A DNA stretch of 64,000 bases, taken from Bradyrhizobium sp. CCBAU 51765. Its GTDB lineage: Bacteria > Pseudomonadota > Alphaproteobacteria > Rhizobiales > Xanthobacteraceae. The position numbers were made by a program, and so were the translations under genes. The notes below the pieces were generated by a model. The model was not told the origin of the DNA and did not search any database. It saw nothing but the letters and a program-made list of their open reading frames with translations. Location of the stretch: positions 1,291,001 through 1,355,000 of the forward strand of contig NZ_CP030038.1 of the NCBI RefSeq assembly GCF_015291725.1, given 5' to 3'. Shown here piece after piece: positions 1-8,875 of this stretch (within the stretch, counting starts at the first letter, position 1; each line of letters opens with the position of its first letter).

Positions 1-59
1 GTCGCGCTTCAATTGGGAAGACGCCGCCCCCGTAAGCTCCTGCCGGAGAGACTGCCTTC

Positions 60-722
60 ATGATCCGTCGTCTGATGGTTCCGATCACTGCCGCCATGGT
101 CGCCATGGGTGCCGCGGGCGCCCATGCGCAAAGCGCCTTCCCGGCGCCGCTGCCCGGTCAGGCTGCTACCAGCTCCCCCTTTCCGCCCGTGAACGGCGCG
201 GCGCCCGTCGCCTCCGTCGGCACGACGCCGCAATCGTCGTTTCCGGTGAACGGCGCCGCCCCGGTCGGCGGTGCCGGCGCCTTCAGTGCGGCTCCGCCGA
301 CGCAAGCCGGTCCCGGTGAGGACTGCATGAAGGCGTTCATGCCCCTGCGCGAGGAAGCCGAGAAGCGCGGCAAGCTGATCAAGGCGGCGAGCGACCGTCA
401 CGCGCCGCCGGACGAGGCCTGCAAGCTGATTCGTAATTTCAGCCAGGCCGAGACCAAGATGATCAAGTACATCGAGACCCACGCCGCCAAATGCGGAATC
501 CCGGCGCAGGTCGGCGCGCAGATGAAGGACGGTCACAAGAACACAGAGGCGATGGCGGCGAAGGTCTGCAACGTCGCGCTGCAGATGCAGCAGCAACAGG
601 CGCGTCCGGCCGGCCCGTCCCTGAGCGAGGTACTCGGTTCGGGCTCTGCGCCGGAGGTCAATGCCGGCAAGAAGGGCGGCAGCACCTTCGATACGCTCAA
701 CGGCAACGTCCTGACCCGATGA
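60..722 (+). CDS. secreted hypothetical protein, proline/alanine-rich N-terminus
   Basis: A 220-residue protein with a clear Sec signal peptide (positive MIRR start, hydrophobic core, cleavage after about AHA at residue 23). The next 50 residues hold a duplicated motif, VNGAAPV, about 21 residues apart, in a low-complexity Pro/Gly/Ala stretch. A more ordinary, Cys-containing helical part follows (residues 85-180) with a Gln-run near 175. A GGAGAGA ribosome site lies about 8 bases before the ATG. The stop overlaps the ubiA start (ATGA), so the two genes are probably translationally coupled. I recognise no named family. It is probably periplasmic. Confidence 0.8.
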   Translation: MIRRLMVPITAAMVAMGAAGAHAQSAFPAPLPGQAATSSPFPPVNGAAPVASVGTTPQSSFPVNGAAPVGGAGAFSAAPPTQAGPGEDCMKAFMPLREEAEKRGKLIKAASDRHAPPDEACKLIRNFSQAETKMIKYIETHAAKCGIPAQVGAQMKDGHKNTEAMAAKVCNVALQMQQQQARPAGPSLSEVLGSGSAPEVNAGKKGGSTFDTLNGNVLTR

Positions 723-1648
723 GCGAGACATCCGCCCGCGTTGCCGATTCTACCGGCAACTGGGTCGATACGCTCGCGCCGCATTGGGCGCGGCCTTACC
801 TGCGCCTGTCCCGCTTCGACCGTCCGATCGGCTCCTGGCTTCTCCTGATGCCATGCTGGTGGTCGGCGGCGCTCGCGAGCGGCATGGCGCATGACGTCCG
901 CGGCCTGCCGCTCACCATCGGGCTGTTCTTCATCGGCGCCTTCGTGATGCGCGGGGCAGGCTGCACCTGGAACGACATCACCGATCGCGATCTCGACGAC
1001 AAGGTCGAGCGCACGCGCTCGCGGCCGTTGCCGTCAGGGCAGGTGACCACGAAGCAGGCGCTGGCCTTCCTGGTCGCGCAGGCGCTGATCGGCCTCCTGG
1101 TGCTGCTGCAGTTCAACCGCTTCGCGATCGCGACCGGCATCGCCTCGCTTCTGATCGTCGCGATCTATCCCTTCATGAAGCGCATCACCTGGTGGCCGCA
1201 GATCGTGCTCGGGCTTGCCTTCTCATGGGGCGCCTTGATGGGATTCGCCGTCACATTGGGACACATCGACGTCACCGCGCTCGTGCTCTATGCCGGCGCG
1301 ATTTCCTGGGTGATCGGCTATGACACGATCTATGCGCATCAGGATGCCGAGGACGACGCGCTGATCGGCATCAAGTCGACCGCGCGCCTGTTCGGCGCGC
1401 ACACCCACCAGGCGCTGATCCTGTTCTACGGGCTCGCGGTGATGTTGATCGGCATCGCGCTGGCCTCCGCCGATGTGCGCTGGCCGGCCTGGCTCGGGCT
1501 CGTGGCCTTCGCCGTGCATCTGGCCTCGCAGATCGTGCGCCTGAAGATCGAAGATCCCGAGCTGTGCCTGCGCCTGTTCAAGTCGAACCGTGACGCGGGC
1601 TTGCTGCTGTTCGCGGGATTGCTGGCCGACGCGGTGATGCGGGCGTAG
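719..1648 (+). CDS. ubiA: 4-hydroxybenzoate polyprenyltransferase
   Basis: A 309-residue integral membrane prenyltransferase. The family attaches the polyprenyl tail to 4-hydroxybenzoate in ubiquinone synthesis. Both Asp-rich magnesium/diphosphate motifs are visible: NDITDRDLD at about residue 85 and DTIYAHQDAEDD at about residue 202, among several hydrophobic helices. The start is the ATG that overlaps the upstream stop. A longer open frame from 491 exists, but it only reads through the upstream gene. Length fits the family (about 290-320). Other UbiA-superfamily substrates cannot be ruled out from motifs alone, but the motif spacing and lone genomic context favour UbiA. Confidence 0.93.
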   Translation: MSETSARVADSTGNWVDTLAPHWARPYLRLSRFDRPIGSWLLLMPCWWSAALASGMAHDVRGLPLTIGLFFIGAFVMRGAGCTWNDITDRDLDDKVERTRSRPLPSGQVTTKQALAFLVAQALIGLLVLLQFNRFAIATGIASLLIVAIYPFMKRITWWPQIVLGLAFSWGALMGFAVTLGHIDVTALVLYAGAISWVIGYDTIYAHQDAEDDALIGIKSTARLFGAHTHQALILFYGLAVMLIGIALASADVRWPAWLGLVAFAVHLASQIVRLKIEDPELCLRLFKSNRDAGLLLFAGLLADAVMRA

Positions 1649-1653
1649 GTCTC

Positions 1654-1743
1654 GTAGGGTGGGCAAAGGCGCACTTGCGCCGTGCCCACGATCTTTCTCC
1701 ATTCTATGGAGGAGGTGGGCACGCTTCGCTTTGCCTACCCTAC
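1654..1743. repeat. palindromic intergenic repeat, GTAGGGTGGGC family, copy 1
   Basis: The outer arms GTAGGGTGGGCAAAG and CTTTGCCTACCCTAC face each other, with an inner pair around GTGCCCAC/GTGGGCAC. This would fold as one long imperfect hairpin. It lies between the convergent ubiA and DUF6101 genes. A second copy is at 27966-28064, also between convergent genes. This is a dispersed repeat and could also act as a transcript end. Confidence 0.8.
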
Positions 1744-1761
1744 GGCACCTCTGGTTGCCGC

Positions 1762-2280
1762 TTAATTCCGCGCGATGATCTCGCGCTCGCCCTGGTGAAC
1801 CAGCAGCTCGCGCGCCATGGCGACACGCCGGCGCATCAGGAATTTCGGGCGGCGGGCGCGGATCGCGTTGGCGCGGCGACGGCGCGGCGCGGGCTTGCGG
1901 GCGCCTTCGTCGAGCTGCGGCAGCGCGAAGAGCTCGCTCCAGATCGCCCAGGCTTGCGCGATCTCGTCGGCATCGGCGCCGACCAGCAGCGGAATGGACA
2001 GCGAGGGATCGCGATGCACGAGGACGAGCGTCTGCACTTCGTCATTGCCGCGCAAGGCGACGCCGGTGAAGTCGGCAACGCGCACGTTGATCGCCATCTG
2101 CATGCCGCGGACGGCACGGCGCAGCACGACACGCTCGCGATGAAGCTCGATCTGCCTGACATGTCCGTCGGCGCGCGGGTCATGCGCGTCGAAGCGGACC
2201 GGAAGGGAAAGGGGGTCGAGCCGCAAGGAGCGGCTCGACCCGGCGGGAGCGATCCCGCATGTTGCTGTTTGACGCCTCAC
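1762..2280 (-). CDS. DUF6101-type conserved protein
   Basis: A 172-residue, Arg-rich cytoplasmic protein that starts at GTG, with a GGGAG site about 10 bases upstream. The middle (residues 15-125) is a mixed alpha/beta stretch resembling the DUF6101 family of Bradyrhizobiaceae. The tail (130-172) is strongly basic (RRRR and RRR clusters), which could bind nucleic acid or membrane. It is convergent with ubiA across a palindromic repeat. Function is unknown. The family assignment is from memory of the sequence pattern and is the least certain part; the reading frame itself looks real. Confidence 0.72.
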   Translation of the reverse strand: MRRQTATCGIAPAGSSRSLRLDPLSLPVRFDAHDPRADGHVRQIELHRERVVLRRAVRGMQMAINVRVADFTGVALRGNDEVQTLVLVHRDPSLSIPLLVGADADEIAQAWAIWSELFALPQLDEGARKPAPRRRRANAIRARRPKFLMRRRVAMARELLVHQGEREIIARN

Positions 2281-2544
2281 GGCTTTAGTTCTCCCCGCCG
2301 GGATTATGCTCCCGGTCGATGCGAGGACCTTAGCGCGGCCCTTTCCGAAACCGCTTAAAAAGCCTGGTTAACCCACCGTCACCGCTGCTCATGATTGACA
2401 AGACCTTGGCGCGCATGATTGACGAGACGTTGCGTCGAAGTTGCGAATCTGAGCTTTTGGCGGGCTGAAAATGCTTGAAGTCCGCGCTATCAGGGCACAT
2501 CTGTGAGTTCCGGCCCCGAACCCCGCCCCAACAGGATTTCGTTC

Positions 2545-3948
2545 GTGAACTCTTCACCAAGCTCGACGCTTTCGACCCAAACATCGTCGCAGGCCAATCG
2601 CGACCTGTTAGATCAGTCCGCGCTCTCCGATCTCGCGCAGCGGCTGGTCGAGGCGGCCAGGCGCGCCGGCGCGGATGCGGCCGATGCGGTCGCGGTGCGC
2701 GGCGTCTCGCAAGGCGTCGAGGTCCGCGACGGCCGTGTCGAGGAATCCGAACGGTCGGAGGGCGACGATGTCGGCCTGCGCGTGCTGGTCGGCCAGCGCC
2801 AGGCGGTGGTCTCGACCAACGACGTCAGCGGCGATGCCGTGACCAAGCTTGCCGAGCGCGCGGTCGCGATGGCGCGCGTGGCGCCCGACGACAAATATGT
2901 CGGCCTCGCCGATCCCGCGCTGCTCGCGCGCGACTTCCCCGATCTGGACCTGCTCGATCCCGATGTGCCGGCGACCGCCGAGCTCGAGCGCCGCGCGCTC
3001 GCGGCCGAAGCTGCGGCGCTCGGCGTGAAGGGTGTGACCAAGTCCGGCGGCGCCTCGGCTTCCGCCGGCATCGGCGGCATGGTGCTCGTGACTTCGACCG
3101 GCTTCCACGGCTCTTACCTGCGCTCCAGCCAGGGCATTTCCGCCACCGCCATATCGGGCGAAGGCACCGGCATGGAGCGCGACTACGACTTCACCTCGGC
3201 GCCGCACGGCGCCGATCTGCTGTCGCCGGAGACGGTCGGCCGTTCCGCCGGCGAGCGCACCGTGGCGCGCTACAATCCGCGCAAGGTCGAGACCTGCAAG
3301 GTGCCGGTCGTGTTCGATCCGCGCGTCGCGGGCTCGCTGGTCGGCCATCTCGTCGGCGCCATCAACGGCGCCTCGATCGCGCGCAAGACCAGCTTCCTGA
3401 AGGACAGGCTCGGCCAGCAGCTCTTCGCCAAGAACATCCGCATCATCGACGATCCCTTGCGCAAGCGCGGCCTGCGCTCGCAGACCTTCGATGCCGAGGG
3501 CGTCGCGGTGAAGAGGACCGCGCTGGTCGACGAGGGCGTGCTGACGACCTGGCTGCTCGATTGCGCCACCGCGCGCGAGCTCGGCCTCGCCACCACCGGC
3601 CATGCCCATCGCGGCGTCTCCTCCTCGCCGTCGCCCGGGCCGTACAATCTGCATCTCGAGCCCGGCACGCCGACACCGGCCGAGCTGATCTCCGACATCA
3701 AGCAGGGTTTCTACGTCACCGATCTGATCGGCTCCGGCGTCAACGGCGTCACCGGCGATTACAGCCGCGGCGCCTCCGGTTTCTGGATCGAGAACGGCGA
3801 GATCACCTATCCCGTCAGCGAAGTCACGATCGCCGGGCATCTGTTCGAGATCTTCAAGTCGATGCAGCCCGCGAACAATCTCGAGTTCCGCTACGGCATC
3901 AATGCGCCGACGGTGCGCATCGAGGGTTTGACGCTTGGCGGACGTTGA
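2545..3948 (+). CDS. pmbA: TldD/PmbA family metalloprotease subunit (PmbA/TldE)
   Basis: A 467-residue protein of the TldD/PmbA family. In enterobacteria TldD and PmbA together process small modified peptides and degrade the CcdA antitoxin. This is the PmbA/TldE-like partner: it has the conserved N-terminal sheet domain (GVEVRDGRVEESERSEGDDVG at about residues 55-75), the central GSYLRSSQG region, and the C-terminal GVNGVTGDYSRGASGFWIE block at about residues 405-425, but no HExxxH zinc motif. I chose GTG 2545 because AGGA sits 8 bases upstream; GTG 2503 is an in-frame alternative without a good site. It overlaps the next gene by 14 bases. Confidence 0.9.
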   Translation: MNSSPSSTLSTQTSSQANRDLLDQSALSDLAQRLVEAARRAGADAADAVAVRGVSQGVEVRDGRVEESERSEGDDVGLRVLVGQRQAVVSTNDVSGDAVTKLAERAVAMARVAPDDKYVGLADPALLARDFPDLDLLDPDVPATAELERRALAAEAAALGVKGVTKSGGASASAGIGGMVLVTSTGFHGSYLRSSQGISATAISGEGTGMERDYDFTSAPHGADLLSPETVGRSAGERTVARYNPRKVETCKVPVVFDPRVAGSLVGHLVGAINGASIARKTSFLKDRLGQQLFAKNIRIIDDPLRKRGLRSQTFDAEGVAVKRTALVDEGVLTTWLLDCATARELGLATTGHAHRGVSSSPSPGPYNLHLEPGTPTPAELISDIKQGFYVTDLIGSGVNGVTGDYSRGASGFWIENGEITYPVSEVTIAGHLFEIFKSMQPANNLEFRYGINAPTVRIEGLTLGGR

Positions 3949-4753
3949 CGCGCACTCTCTGGACGAAACCATCCTGGCCCGCGACGCGGCGCTGCTGAAG
4001 GACACGGTGCGGGAAGCGGGCGCGCTTGCGCAGTCGATGTTTCGCACCGAGCTGAGGAAGTGGACCAAGGGCGCGTCCTCCCCGGTGTCGGAGGCCGACA
4101 TCGCGGTCAACGATCTCCTCGAAGCGCGCCTGCGCGCGGCGACACCCGACTATGGCTGGCTGTCGGAGGAGAGCGCCGACGATGCGGCACGGCTGTCACG
4201 GCGGCTGACATGGATCGTCGATCCCATCGACGGCACGCGCAACTATCTGGGCGGTCATGACGAGTGGTGCGTCAGCGTGGCGCTGGTGGAGGACGCCTCG
4301 CCCGTTCTCGCCGCGGTGTTTGCACCAGCGAGCGACGAGTTCTTCTTCGCGGTGCGCGGCCAGGGCACGACGCTCAACGACAAGCCGGTGCGGGCGACGT
4401 CCGGATCCGATCTCGACTTCACCCGCGTCGCCGGCCCGAAGCCCCTGGTCGAGCGGCTGAAGCCGTCGCTCGGCGAGATCAAGCTGCATCGGCGAATCGG
4501 CTCGCTGGCGCTGCGGCTGTGCCGGGTGGCCCATGGCGCGCTGGATGCGGCTTTTGCGGGGGGCAGCAGCCATGATTGGGACCTTGCGGCGGCCGATTTG
4601 ATCGTGCAGGAAGCGGATGGTAGGATGAGCGACCTCTCCGGAGAACCCATCCTCTATAACCGCCGGGAAGTGGCGCACGGAGTGCTGGTGGCAGCGGGAC
4701 GCGATCGTCATGCGGGCATTGTCGCGCATTTTCGCAACCGTCCCTTGGCCTGA
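3935..4753 (+). CDS. inositol monophosphatase family protein (CysQ/SuhB-like)
   Basis: A 272-residue Mg-dependent phosphatase of the inositol monophosphatase / 3'(2'),5'-bisphosphate nucleotidase family. The metal site is complete: SEES (about residue 74), WIVDPIDGTRNY (about 93-104) and HDWDLAAAD (about 214-222). The start is a TTG inside the end of pmbA, in an overlapping arrangement. The substrate cannot be told: candidates are inositol phosphates, PAP, or sugar phosphates. Downstream genes build lipid A and Kdo, so an envelope-linked substrate is possible, but that is only an inference from neighbours. Confidence 0.88.
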   Translation: MADVDAHSLDETILARDAALLKDTVREAGALAQSMFRTELRKWTKGASSPVSEADIAVNDLLEARLRAATPDYGWLSEESADDAARLSRRLTWIVDPIDGTRNYLGGHDEWCVSVALVEDASPVLAAVFAPASDEFFFAVRGQGTTLNDKPVRATSGSDLDFTRVAGPKPLVERLKPSLGEIKLHRRIGSLALRLCRVAHGALDAAFAGGSSHDWDLAAADLIVQEADGRMSDLSGEPILYNRREVAHGVLVAAGRDRHAGIVAHFRNRPLA

Positions 4754-4813
4754 AGCGCTTCGTCGTGCTTGTCGGACACTGCTTTGCCGGGCAGCCCGTT
4801 AGGAACAGAACTC

Positions 4814-5056
4814 ATGCCAGATAGTGCCCCGCAACAACTGCTCCACCTCGTCATCGGCGGCGAACTCGTCGATCTCGAGCACAACATCTTCAAGAATCTG
4901 GACGATGTCGACATCGTCGGCCTCTATCCGAACTATGCCGCCGCCCACGCCGCCTGGCGCGCCAAGGCGCAGAGCACGGTCGACAACGCACAGATGCGCT
5001 ATTTCATCGTCCATCTCCACCGGCTGCTCGACCCGAATCAAGAACCGGCGCGTTGA
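4814..5056 (+). CDS. DUF4170 domain-containing small protein
   Basis: An 80-residue acidic protein with a compact alpha/beta layout (residues 8-72) containing the pattern YPNYAAAHAAWRAKAQ and MRYFIVHLHRLLDP, typical of the DUF4170 family. No signal peptide or membrane segment is seen. A strong AGGAACAG ribosome site is 8 bases before the ATG. An upstream in-frame start (4769) is possible but has no better site. Its stop overlaps the TTG start of the acyltransferase by four bases, so it is probably translated together with the lipid A genes. Function unknown. Confidence 0.85.
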   Translation: MPDSAPQQLLHLVIGGELVDLEHNIFKNLDDVDIVGLYPNYAAAHAAWRAKAQSTVDNAQMRYFIVHLHRLLDPNQEPAR

Positions 5057-5772
5057 AAAGACTGCTTCGCAATACGCTGCGAAGCAGCTGGCTTCAGCGT
5101 GCCGTCGGGGTCCTGGCGGCCGAATATCTGCGTCTGGTCTGGCGGACCAACAAATTCACGTTCGATCCGCCTGATGTCTATGGACGCGTCGAGCCGCAGC
5201 TCCCCGCGATCTTCGCGTTCTGGCACGGCCAGCATTTCCTCACGCCCTTCATCAAGAATCGGGACAAGGCCTCCTATCGGGCCAAGGTCCTGATCTCCCG
5301 CCATCGCGACGGCGAGTTCAATGCGATCGCGGCCGAACGGCTCGGCATCGGCACCATCCGCGGCTCCGGCGACCATGGCGGCGCGTTCCACCGCAAGGGA
5401 GGTGTGGGCGCCTTCAAGGAAATGGTGCGGACGCTCCAGGCCGGTTGTAATGTCGCGTTGACCGCCGATGTCCCCAAGCGCTCGCGCGTGGCGGGGCTTG
5501 GCATTATCATGCTGGCACGGGAATCGGGACGGCCGATCATGCCTTTCGCGATGGCGACCAGCCGCTTCGTCCGGCTCAAGAACTGGGACCGCACCACCAT
5601 CAATTTGCCGTTCGGGCGCGGCGCACTGGTCGGCATCAAGGAAATCCACGTTCCCGCAGATGCCGACGCCGCCGCGATGGAAGCGTTGCGGCAGGAGCTG
5701 GAAGACACGTTGAACGAAGCGACCCGCCGCGCCTACGCCCAACTCGGCCGTCCGGGACCGGAAGATGCCTAA
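5053..5772 (+). CDS. lysophospholipid acyltransferase family protein (DUF374)
   Basis: A 239-residue DUF374 protein related to LpxL/PlsC acyltransferases. The block FAFWHGQHFLTP at about residues 54-65 looks like the HxxxxD-related catalytic region, followed by SRHRDGEF (about 80-87), where the Asp of the motif may lie, and GSGDHGGAF and TADVPKRSRVAG blocks. It is translated from a TTG overlapping the DUF4170 stop and itself overlaps waaA by 8 bases. This order (DUF374 - waaA - lpxK) is common in Rhizobiales. A role in acylating lipid A or a lipid A-like precursor is likely but inferred from context. Confidence 0.86.
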   Translation: MKRLLRNTLRSSWLQRAVGVLAAEYLRLVWRTNKFTFDPPDVYGRVEPQLPAIFAFWHGQHFLTPFIKNRDKASYRAKVLISRHRDGEFNAIAAERLGIGTIRGSGDHGGAFHRKGGVGAFKEMVRTLQAGCNVALTADVPKRSRVAGLGIIMLARESGRPIMPFAMATSRFVRLKNWDRTTINLPFGRGALVGIKEIHVPADADAAAMEALRQELEDTLNEATRRAYAQLGRPGPEDA

Positions 5773-7081
5773 GTCGCTGCCCATTGCGCTGCCGATCACG
5801 CTGCGGATGTATCGGCGCCTCGCCTCCGGCCTGGTGCCGCTTGCGCCTGCACTGATCAAGCGGCGGCTGAAGCAGGGTAAGGAGGATCCTGCGCGCGTTG
5901 GCGAGCGGCGGGGGCTGTCCCGCGACGTGCGGCCGCATGGCCCGCTGGTCTGGATCCACGGCGCCAGCGTCGGCGAGGTGCTGGCCGCCGCGGCGCTGGT
6001 CGGGCGCCTGCGCGATCTCAATCTGCGCATCCTGCTCACCTCGGGCACCGTCACCTCGGCGGCGGTGGCGGCAAAGCGCTTTCCGCCTGACGTGATCCAT
6101 CAATACGTACCGTACGACTCTCCGCGCTATGTCGCGCGCTTCCTCGATCACTGGAAGCCGTCGCTGGCGCTGTTCATCGAATCCGACCTGTGGCCGAACC
6201 TGATCCTCGCCGGGGCGGCGCGTCGGGTGCCGATGGTGCTGATCAACGGACGGATGTCGCCGCGCTCCTTCCCGCGCTGGCGGCGCATGCACGGCACCAT
6301 CTCGGCGCTGCTGTCGCGGTTCGACATCTGTCTTGCGCAGTCGAAGACCGATGCCGAGCGCTTTTCCGCGCTCGGCGGCCGCGACGTCGTCACCACGGGC
6401 AATCTCAAGCTGGACGTGCCGGCGCCGCCGGCCGATCCCGCAAAGCTTGAACGGCTGATGGCGATGACGCGCGGGCGTCCGATCATCGTGGCGGCCTCGA
6501 CCCATCCGGGCGAGGACGAGATGCTGATCGCGGCGCATCGCAGCCTCTCCGGCTTCTTCCCGCAGCTTCTCACCGTGATCGTGCCGCGGCATCCGGATCG
6601 CGGCTCCGCGATCGGGGGCCTGGTCACGTCCTCCGGCCTGAAGCCGAGCTTACGCTCGCGCGAGGAGCTGCCGACGGTCACGACCGACGTCTACGTTGCC
6701 GACACCATGGGCGAGCTCGGCCTGTTCTACCGTCTCTCGCCGATCGTGTTCATGGGCGGATCGCTGATCCCCCATGGCGGCCAGAATCCGATCGAGGCGA
6801 TCAAGCTCGGCGCGGCGATCGTCCACGGTCCGCACGTCTTCAACTTCGCCGACGTCTATGAAGCGCTCGACGGCAGCGGCGGGGCGCGCCAGGCCGATAC
6901 CCAGGAGGCGCTGGTCAAGCAGCTCGGCCTGCTCCTGGCCGAGCCGATGGTGCGCGACAAGATGCAACGCGCAGGCGCAGGCGTGGTCGAGCAGCTCGGC
7001 GGTGCGCTCGATCGCACCATGACCGCGCTCGAGCCGTATCTGCTGCAGTTGCGGATCGAGATGGGGGCCGCGAATGCGTGA
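5765..7081 (+). CDS. waaA: 3-deoxy-D-manno-octulosonic acid (Kdo) transferase
   Basis: A 438-residue inner-membrane glycosyltransferase that adds Kdo to lipid IVA. The N-terminal GT30 domain carries the family's GASVGEVLAA block (about residues 67-76), which includes the catalytic Glu, and the ESDLWPNL motif (about 139-146). The C-terminal half has the GT-B nucleotide-sugar features, including MGGSLIPHGGQNPIEA (about 330-345). Length is usual (about 425-435). The start ATG lies inside the preceding gene, and the end overlaps lpxK, so the three genes are probably co-translated. Confidence 0.95.
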   Translation: MPKSLPIALPITLRMYRRLASGLVPLAPALIKRRLKQGKEDPARVGERRGLSRDVRPHGPLVWIHGASVGEVLAAAALVGRLRDLNLRILLTSGTVTSAAVAAKRFPPDVIHQYVPYDSPRYVARFLDHWKPSLALFIESDLWPNLILAGAARRVPMVLINGRMSPRSFPRWRRMHGTISALLSRFDICLAQSKTDAERFSALGGRDVVTTGNLKLDVPAPPADPAKLERLMAMTRGRPIIVAASTHPGEDEMLIAAHRSLSGFFPQLLTVIVPRHPDRGSAIGGLVTSSGLKPSLRSREELPTVTTDVYVADTMGELGLFYRLSPIVFMGGSLIPHGGQNPIEAIKLGAAIVHGPHVFNFADVYEALDGSGGARQADTQEALVKQLGLLLAEPMVRDKMQRAGAGVVEQLGGALDRTMTALEPYLLQLRIEMGAANA

Positions 7082-8090
7082 GCCGGCCTTCTGGTACCGG
7101 CCACATTCCCCGCTATCGCATGTCCTCTTTCCGCTAGGTGCGCTCTACGGCGCCGTCACCGCATGGCGCATGCAGCGCGACGGCGTGGACGCCGGCATTC
7201 CCGTGATCTGCGTCGGCAACTACCATGTCGGCGGCGCCGGCAAGACGCCGACCGTGCTGGCGCTGACGAAGCTGCTTCGCGAGCTCGGCGAGACGCCGGT
7301 CGTGCTCAGCCGCGGCTATGGCGGGCACCTGAAGGGCCCGGTGATGGTCGACCGCGCCCGTCATGCCGCGGCCGACGTCGGCGACGAGCCTCTGATGATG
7401 GCGCGTGACGTCCCGGTCGCAGTCGCGCGCGACCGCCTCGACGGCGTCGCGCTGGCGAAATCGCAGGGCGCCACCGTGATCGTGATGGATGACGGTTTCC
7501 AGAACCCGCGTCTTCTGAAGGACGCATCGCTGATCGTGATCGACAGCGAGCGCGGCCTCGGCAACGGCCAGGTGTTTCCCGCAGGCCCCCTGCGCGCGCC
7601 GTTGCAGGCGCAGCTCGCGCGCACCGACGCGCTGGTGCTGATCGGCGATGGCCGTGCCGCCAACGATGTCGCGGCCGAGCTTGCCAAGCGCGACAAGCCG
7701 GAGCTGCGGGCACGCCTGAAGCCGATTGAGGCCTCGCTCGCTCAGCTGTCCGGCAAGCGGGTCTTCGCGTTCGCCGGCATCGGCGACCCCGGGCGTTTCT
7801 TTCGTACCCTGCACGCCAGCGGCATCGCGGTCGCGCGCACGCGCGCCTTCGCCGACCACCACTCGTTTTCGCAGGAGGAGATCGCGGCGCTCGCAGCGGA
7901 TGCCCAGCGCGAGCAGCTCACGCTGGTGACGACGGAGAAAGACCTTGCACGCCTGCGCGGCCGCGCGGACGTGCCCGAGGGCATCGTGCCATTCGCCGTT
8001 CAGCTCGAGTTCGACGAGCCGGCAAAGCTGCGGCAATTGATCAGCGATCATCTCTACAGGGCGCGCGAGCGGCGGTTCAGCGCGCGTTGA
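7074..8090 (+). CDS. lpxK: tetraacyldisaccharide 4'-kinase
   Basis: A 338-residue lipid A 4'-kinase acting at the inner membrane. The N-terminus (PAFWYRPHSPLSHVLFPLGALYGA) is amphipathic and typical. The P-loop is VGGAGKTPT at about residues 52-60, followed by SRGYGG and the VIVMDDGFQN block (about 136-145). The C-terminal TTEKDLARL block is also present. It overlaps waaA by 8 bases and is the last gene of the run. A palindromic repeat begins 10 bases after the stop and may serve as the transcript end. Confidence 0.95.
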   Translation: MREPAFWYRPHSPLSHVLFPLGALYGAVTAWRMQRDGVDAGIPVICVGNYHVGGAGKTPTVLALTKLLRELGETPVVLSRGYGGHLKGPVMVDRARHAAADVGDEPLMMARDVPVAVARDRLDGVALAKSQGATVIVMDDGFQNPRLLKDASLIVIDSERGLGNGQVFPAGPLRAPLQAQLARTDALVLIGDGRAANDVAAELAKRDKPELRARLKPIEASLAQLSGKRVFAFAGIGDPGRFFRTLHASGIAVARTRAFADHHSFSQEEIAALAADAQREQLTLVTTEKDLARLRGRADVPEGIVPFAVQLEFDEPAKLRQLISDHLYRARERRFSAR

Positions 8091-8099
8091 TCTCGTGCA

Positions 8100-8208
8100 C
8101 TAAAGCATGATCCGGAAAAGTGCGCAGCGGTTTTCCGAAAAGATCATGCTTGCTTAGACAACAACCTAAAGCGCGATGACGATTCATCCTGGTCGCATCG
8201 CGCTTTAG
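8100..8208. repeat. two-hairpin intergenic repeat, family 1 copy 1
   Basis: About 108 bases made of two adjacent palindromes: AGCATGATCCGGAAAA facing TTTTCCGAAAAGATCATGCT, then CTAAAGCGCGATG facing CATCGCGCTTTAG. A near-identical copy lies at 34225-34329. The two copies differ at only a few positions, mainly between the two hairpins and in the second loop. It is a dispersed element, not coding. Confidence 0.9.
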
Positions 8209-8442
8209 GCAAGCGTCTCTGCCATAGCTCATACGGCGCGGGTGACGAATTCTCTTCCGCGCTCTTGGCAGTTGATGTAGCCTTTCACGAGAGCCGTCAC
8301 CAGGACGTGCCGAACTCCCGGCAATCATAGACGGCGTTTATGCCCACGGCGGGCGCGATCTTATTATTTCAGATGTGACGGCCGCAACGACCAGTTCGGA
8401 GCGGCAGGGAGAGTCATTGCCAAAAGCAGAGGAGAACATGCC
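8209..8442. other. intergenic stretch before the GYD gene
   Basis: Together with the preceding repeat this makes a gene-free stretch of 352 bases. No convincing reading frame was seen. The part from 8365 on, with CTTATTATTT just ahead, probably holds the promoter of the GYD gene; no confident -35/-10 pair can be assigned. Confidence 0.5.
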
Positions 8443-8778
8443 ATGCATTTTTGCCTCACCGGCCAATACACACCACGCGCTCTCAACGCCATCTTGGAAA
8501 ACCCGGCAACCAATCGCCAGGAGGCCGCCAGGAAGCTCATTGAAGCGGCCGGTGGAAAACTGATTTCAATGTACAGCGTTGCGGCCGACGGCCCCGGCGT
8601 CCTCGTGATCTTCGATGTGCCTGATCCCAGTGCGGCTCCGGCCATTTCCGGCCTGACCGTCACGGCGGGCACCCTGCAGGACGTGAAACTGGTCAGGTTG
8701 TTCACGCAGGACGAGATCAAGCAGGTCCGTCAGAACGCGGCGAAGCTGCGTTCTTCGTATACCCCGCCTGGAAGCTGA
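8443..8778 (+). CDS. GYD domain-containing protein
   Basis: A 111-residue small protein of the GYD family, a ferredoxin-like alpha/beta fold. The order is strand (HFCLTGQYTPRAL), helix (NRQEAARKLIEAAGG), strand (KLISMYSVAADGPGVLVIFDVPD), helix (SAAPAISGLT), then a C-terminal helix (TQDEIKQVRQ). GGAG lies 8 bases before the chosen ATG; an out-of-frame ATG sits 5 bases earlier. No signal peptide. The role of this family is unknown. It stands alone, with its own upstream region. Confidence 0.82.
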   Translation: MHFCLTGQYTPRALNAILENPATNRQEAARKLIEAAGGKLISMYSVAADGPGVLVIFDVPDPSAAPAISGLTVTAGTLQDVKLVRLFTQDEIKQVRQNAAKLRSSYTPPGS

Positions 8779-8875
8779 TATCCGGATCTGACGCGCAGCC
8801 GCCGCAGTCGAACGACGCGGCGGCTGTGCTCATGTCGAAGCCAGAACATGTCTGCAACGAAGCGAGGGAGCCTGC

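Noticed and set aside
2608..4110. 500-residue minus-strand frame opposite pmbA
   Set aside because: High GC keeps the third frame open; the plus-strand gene has all family motifs.
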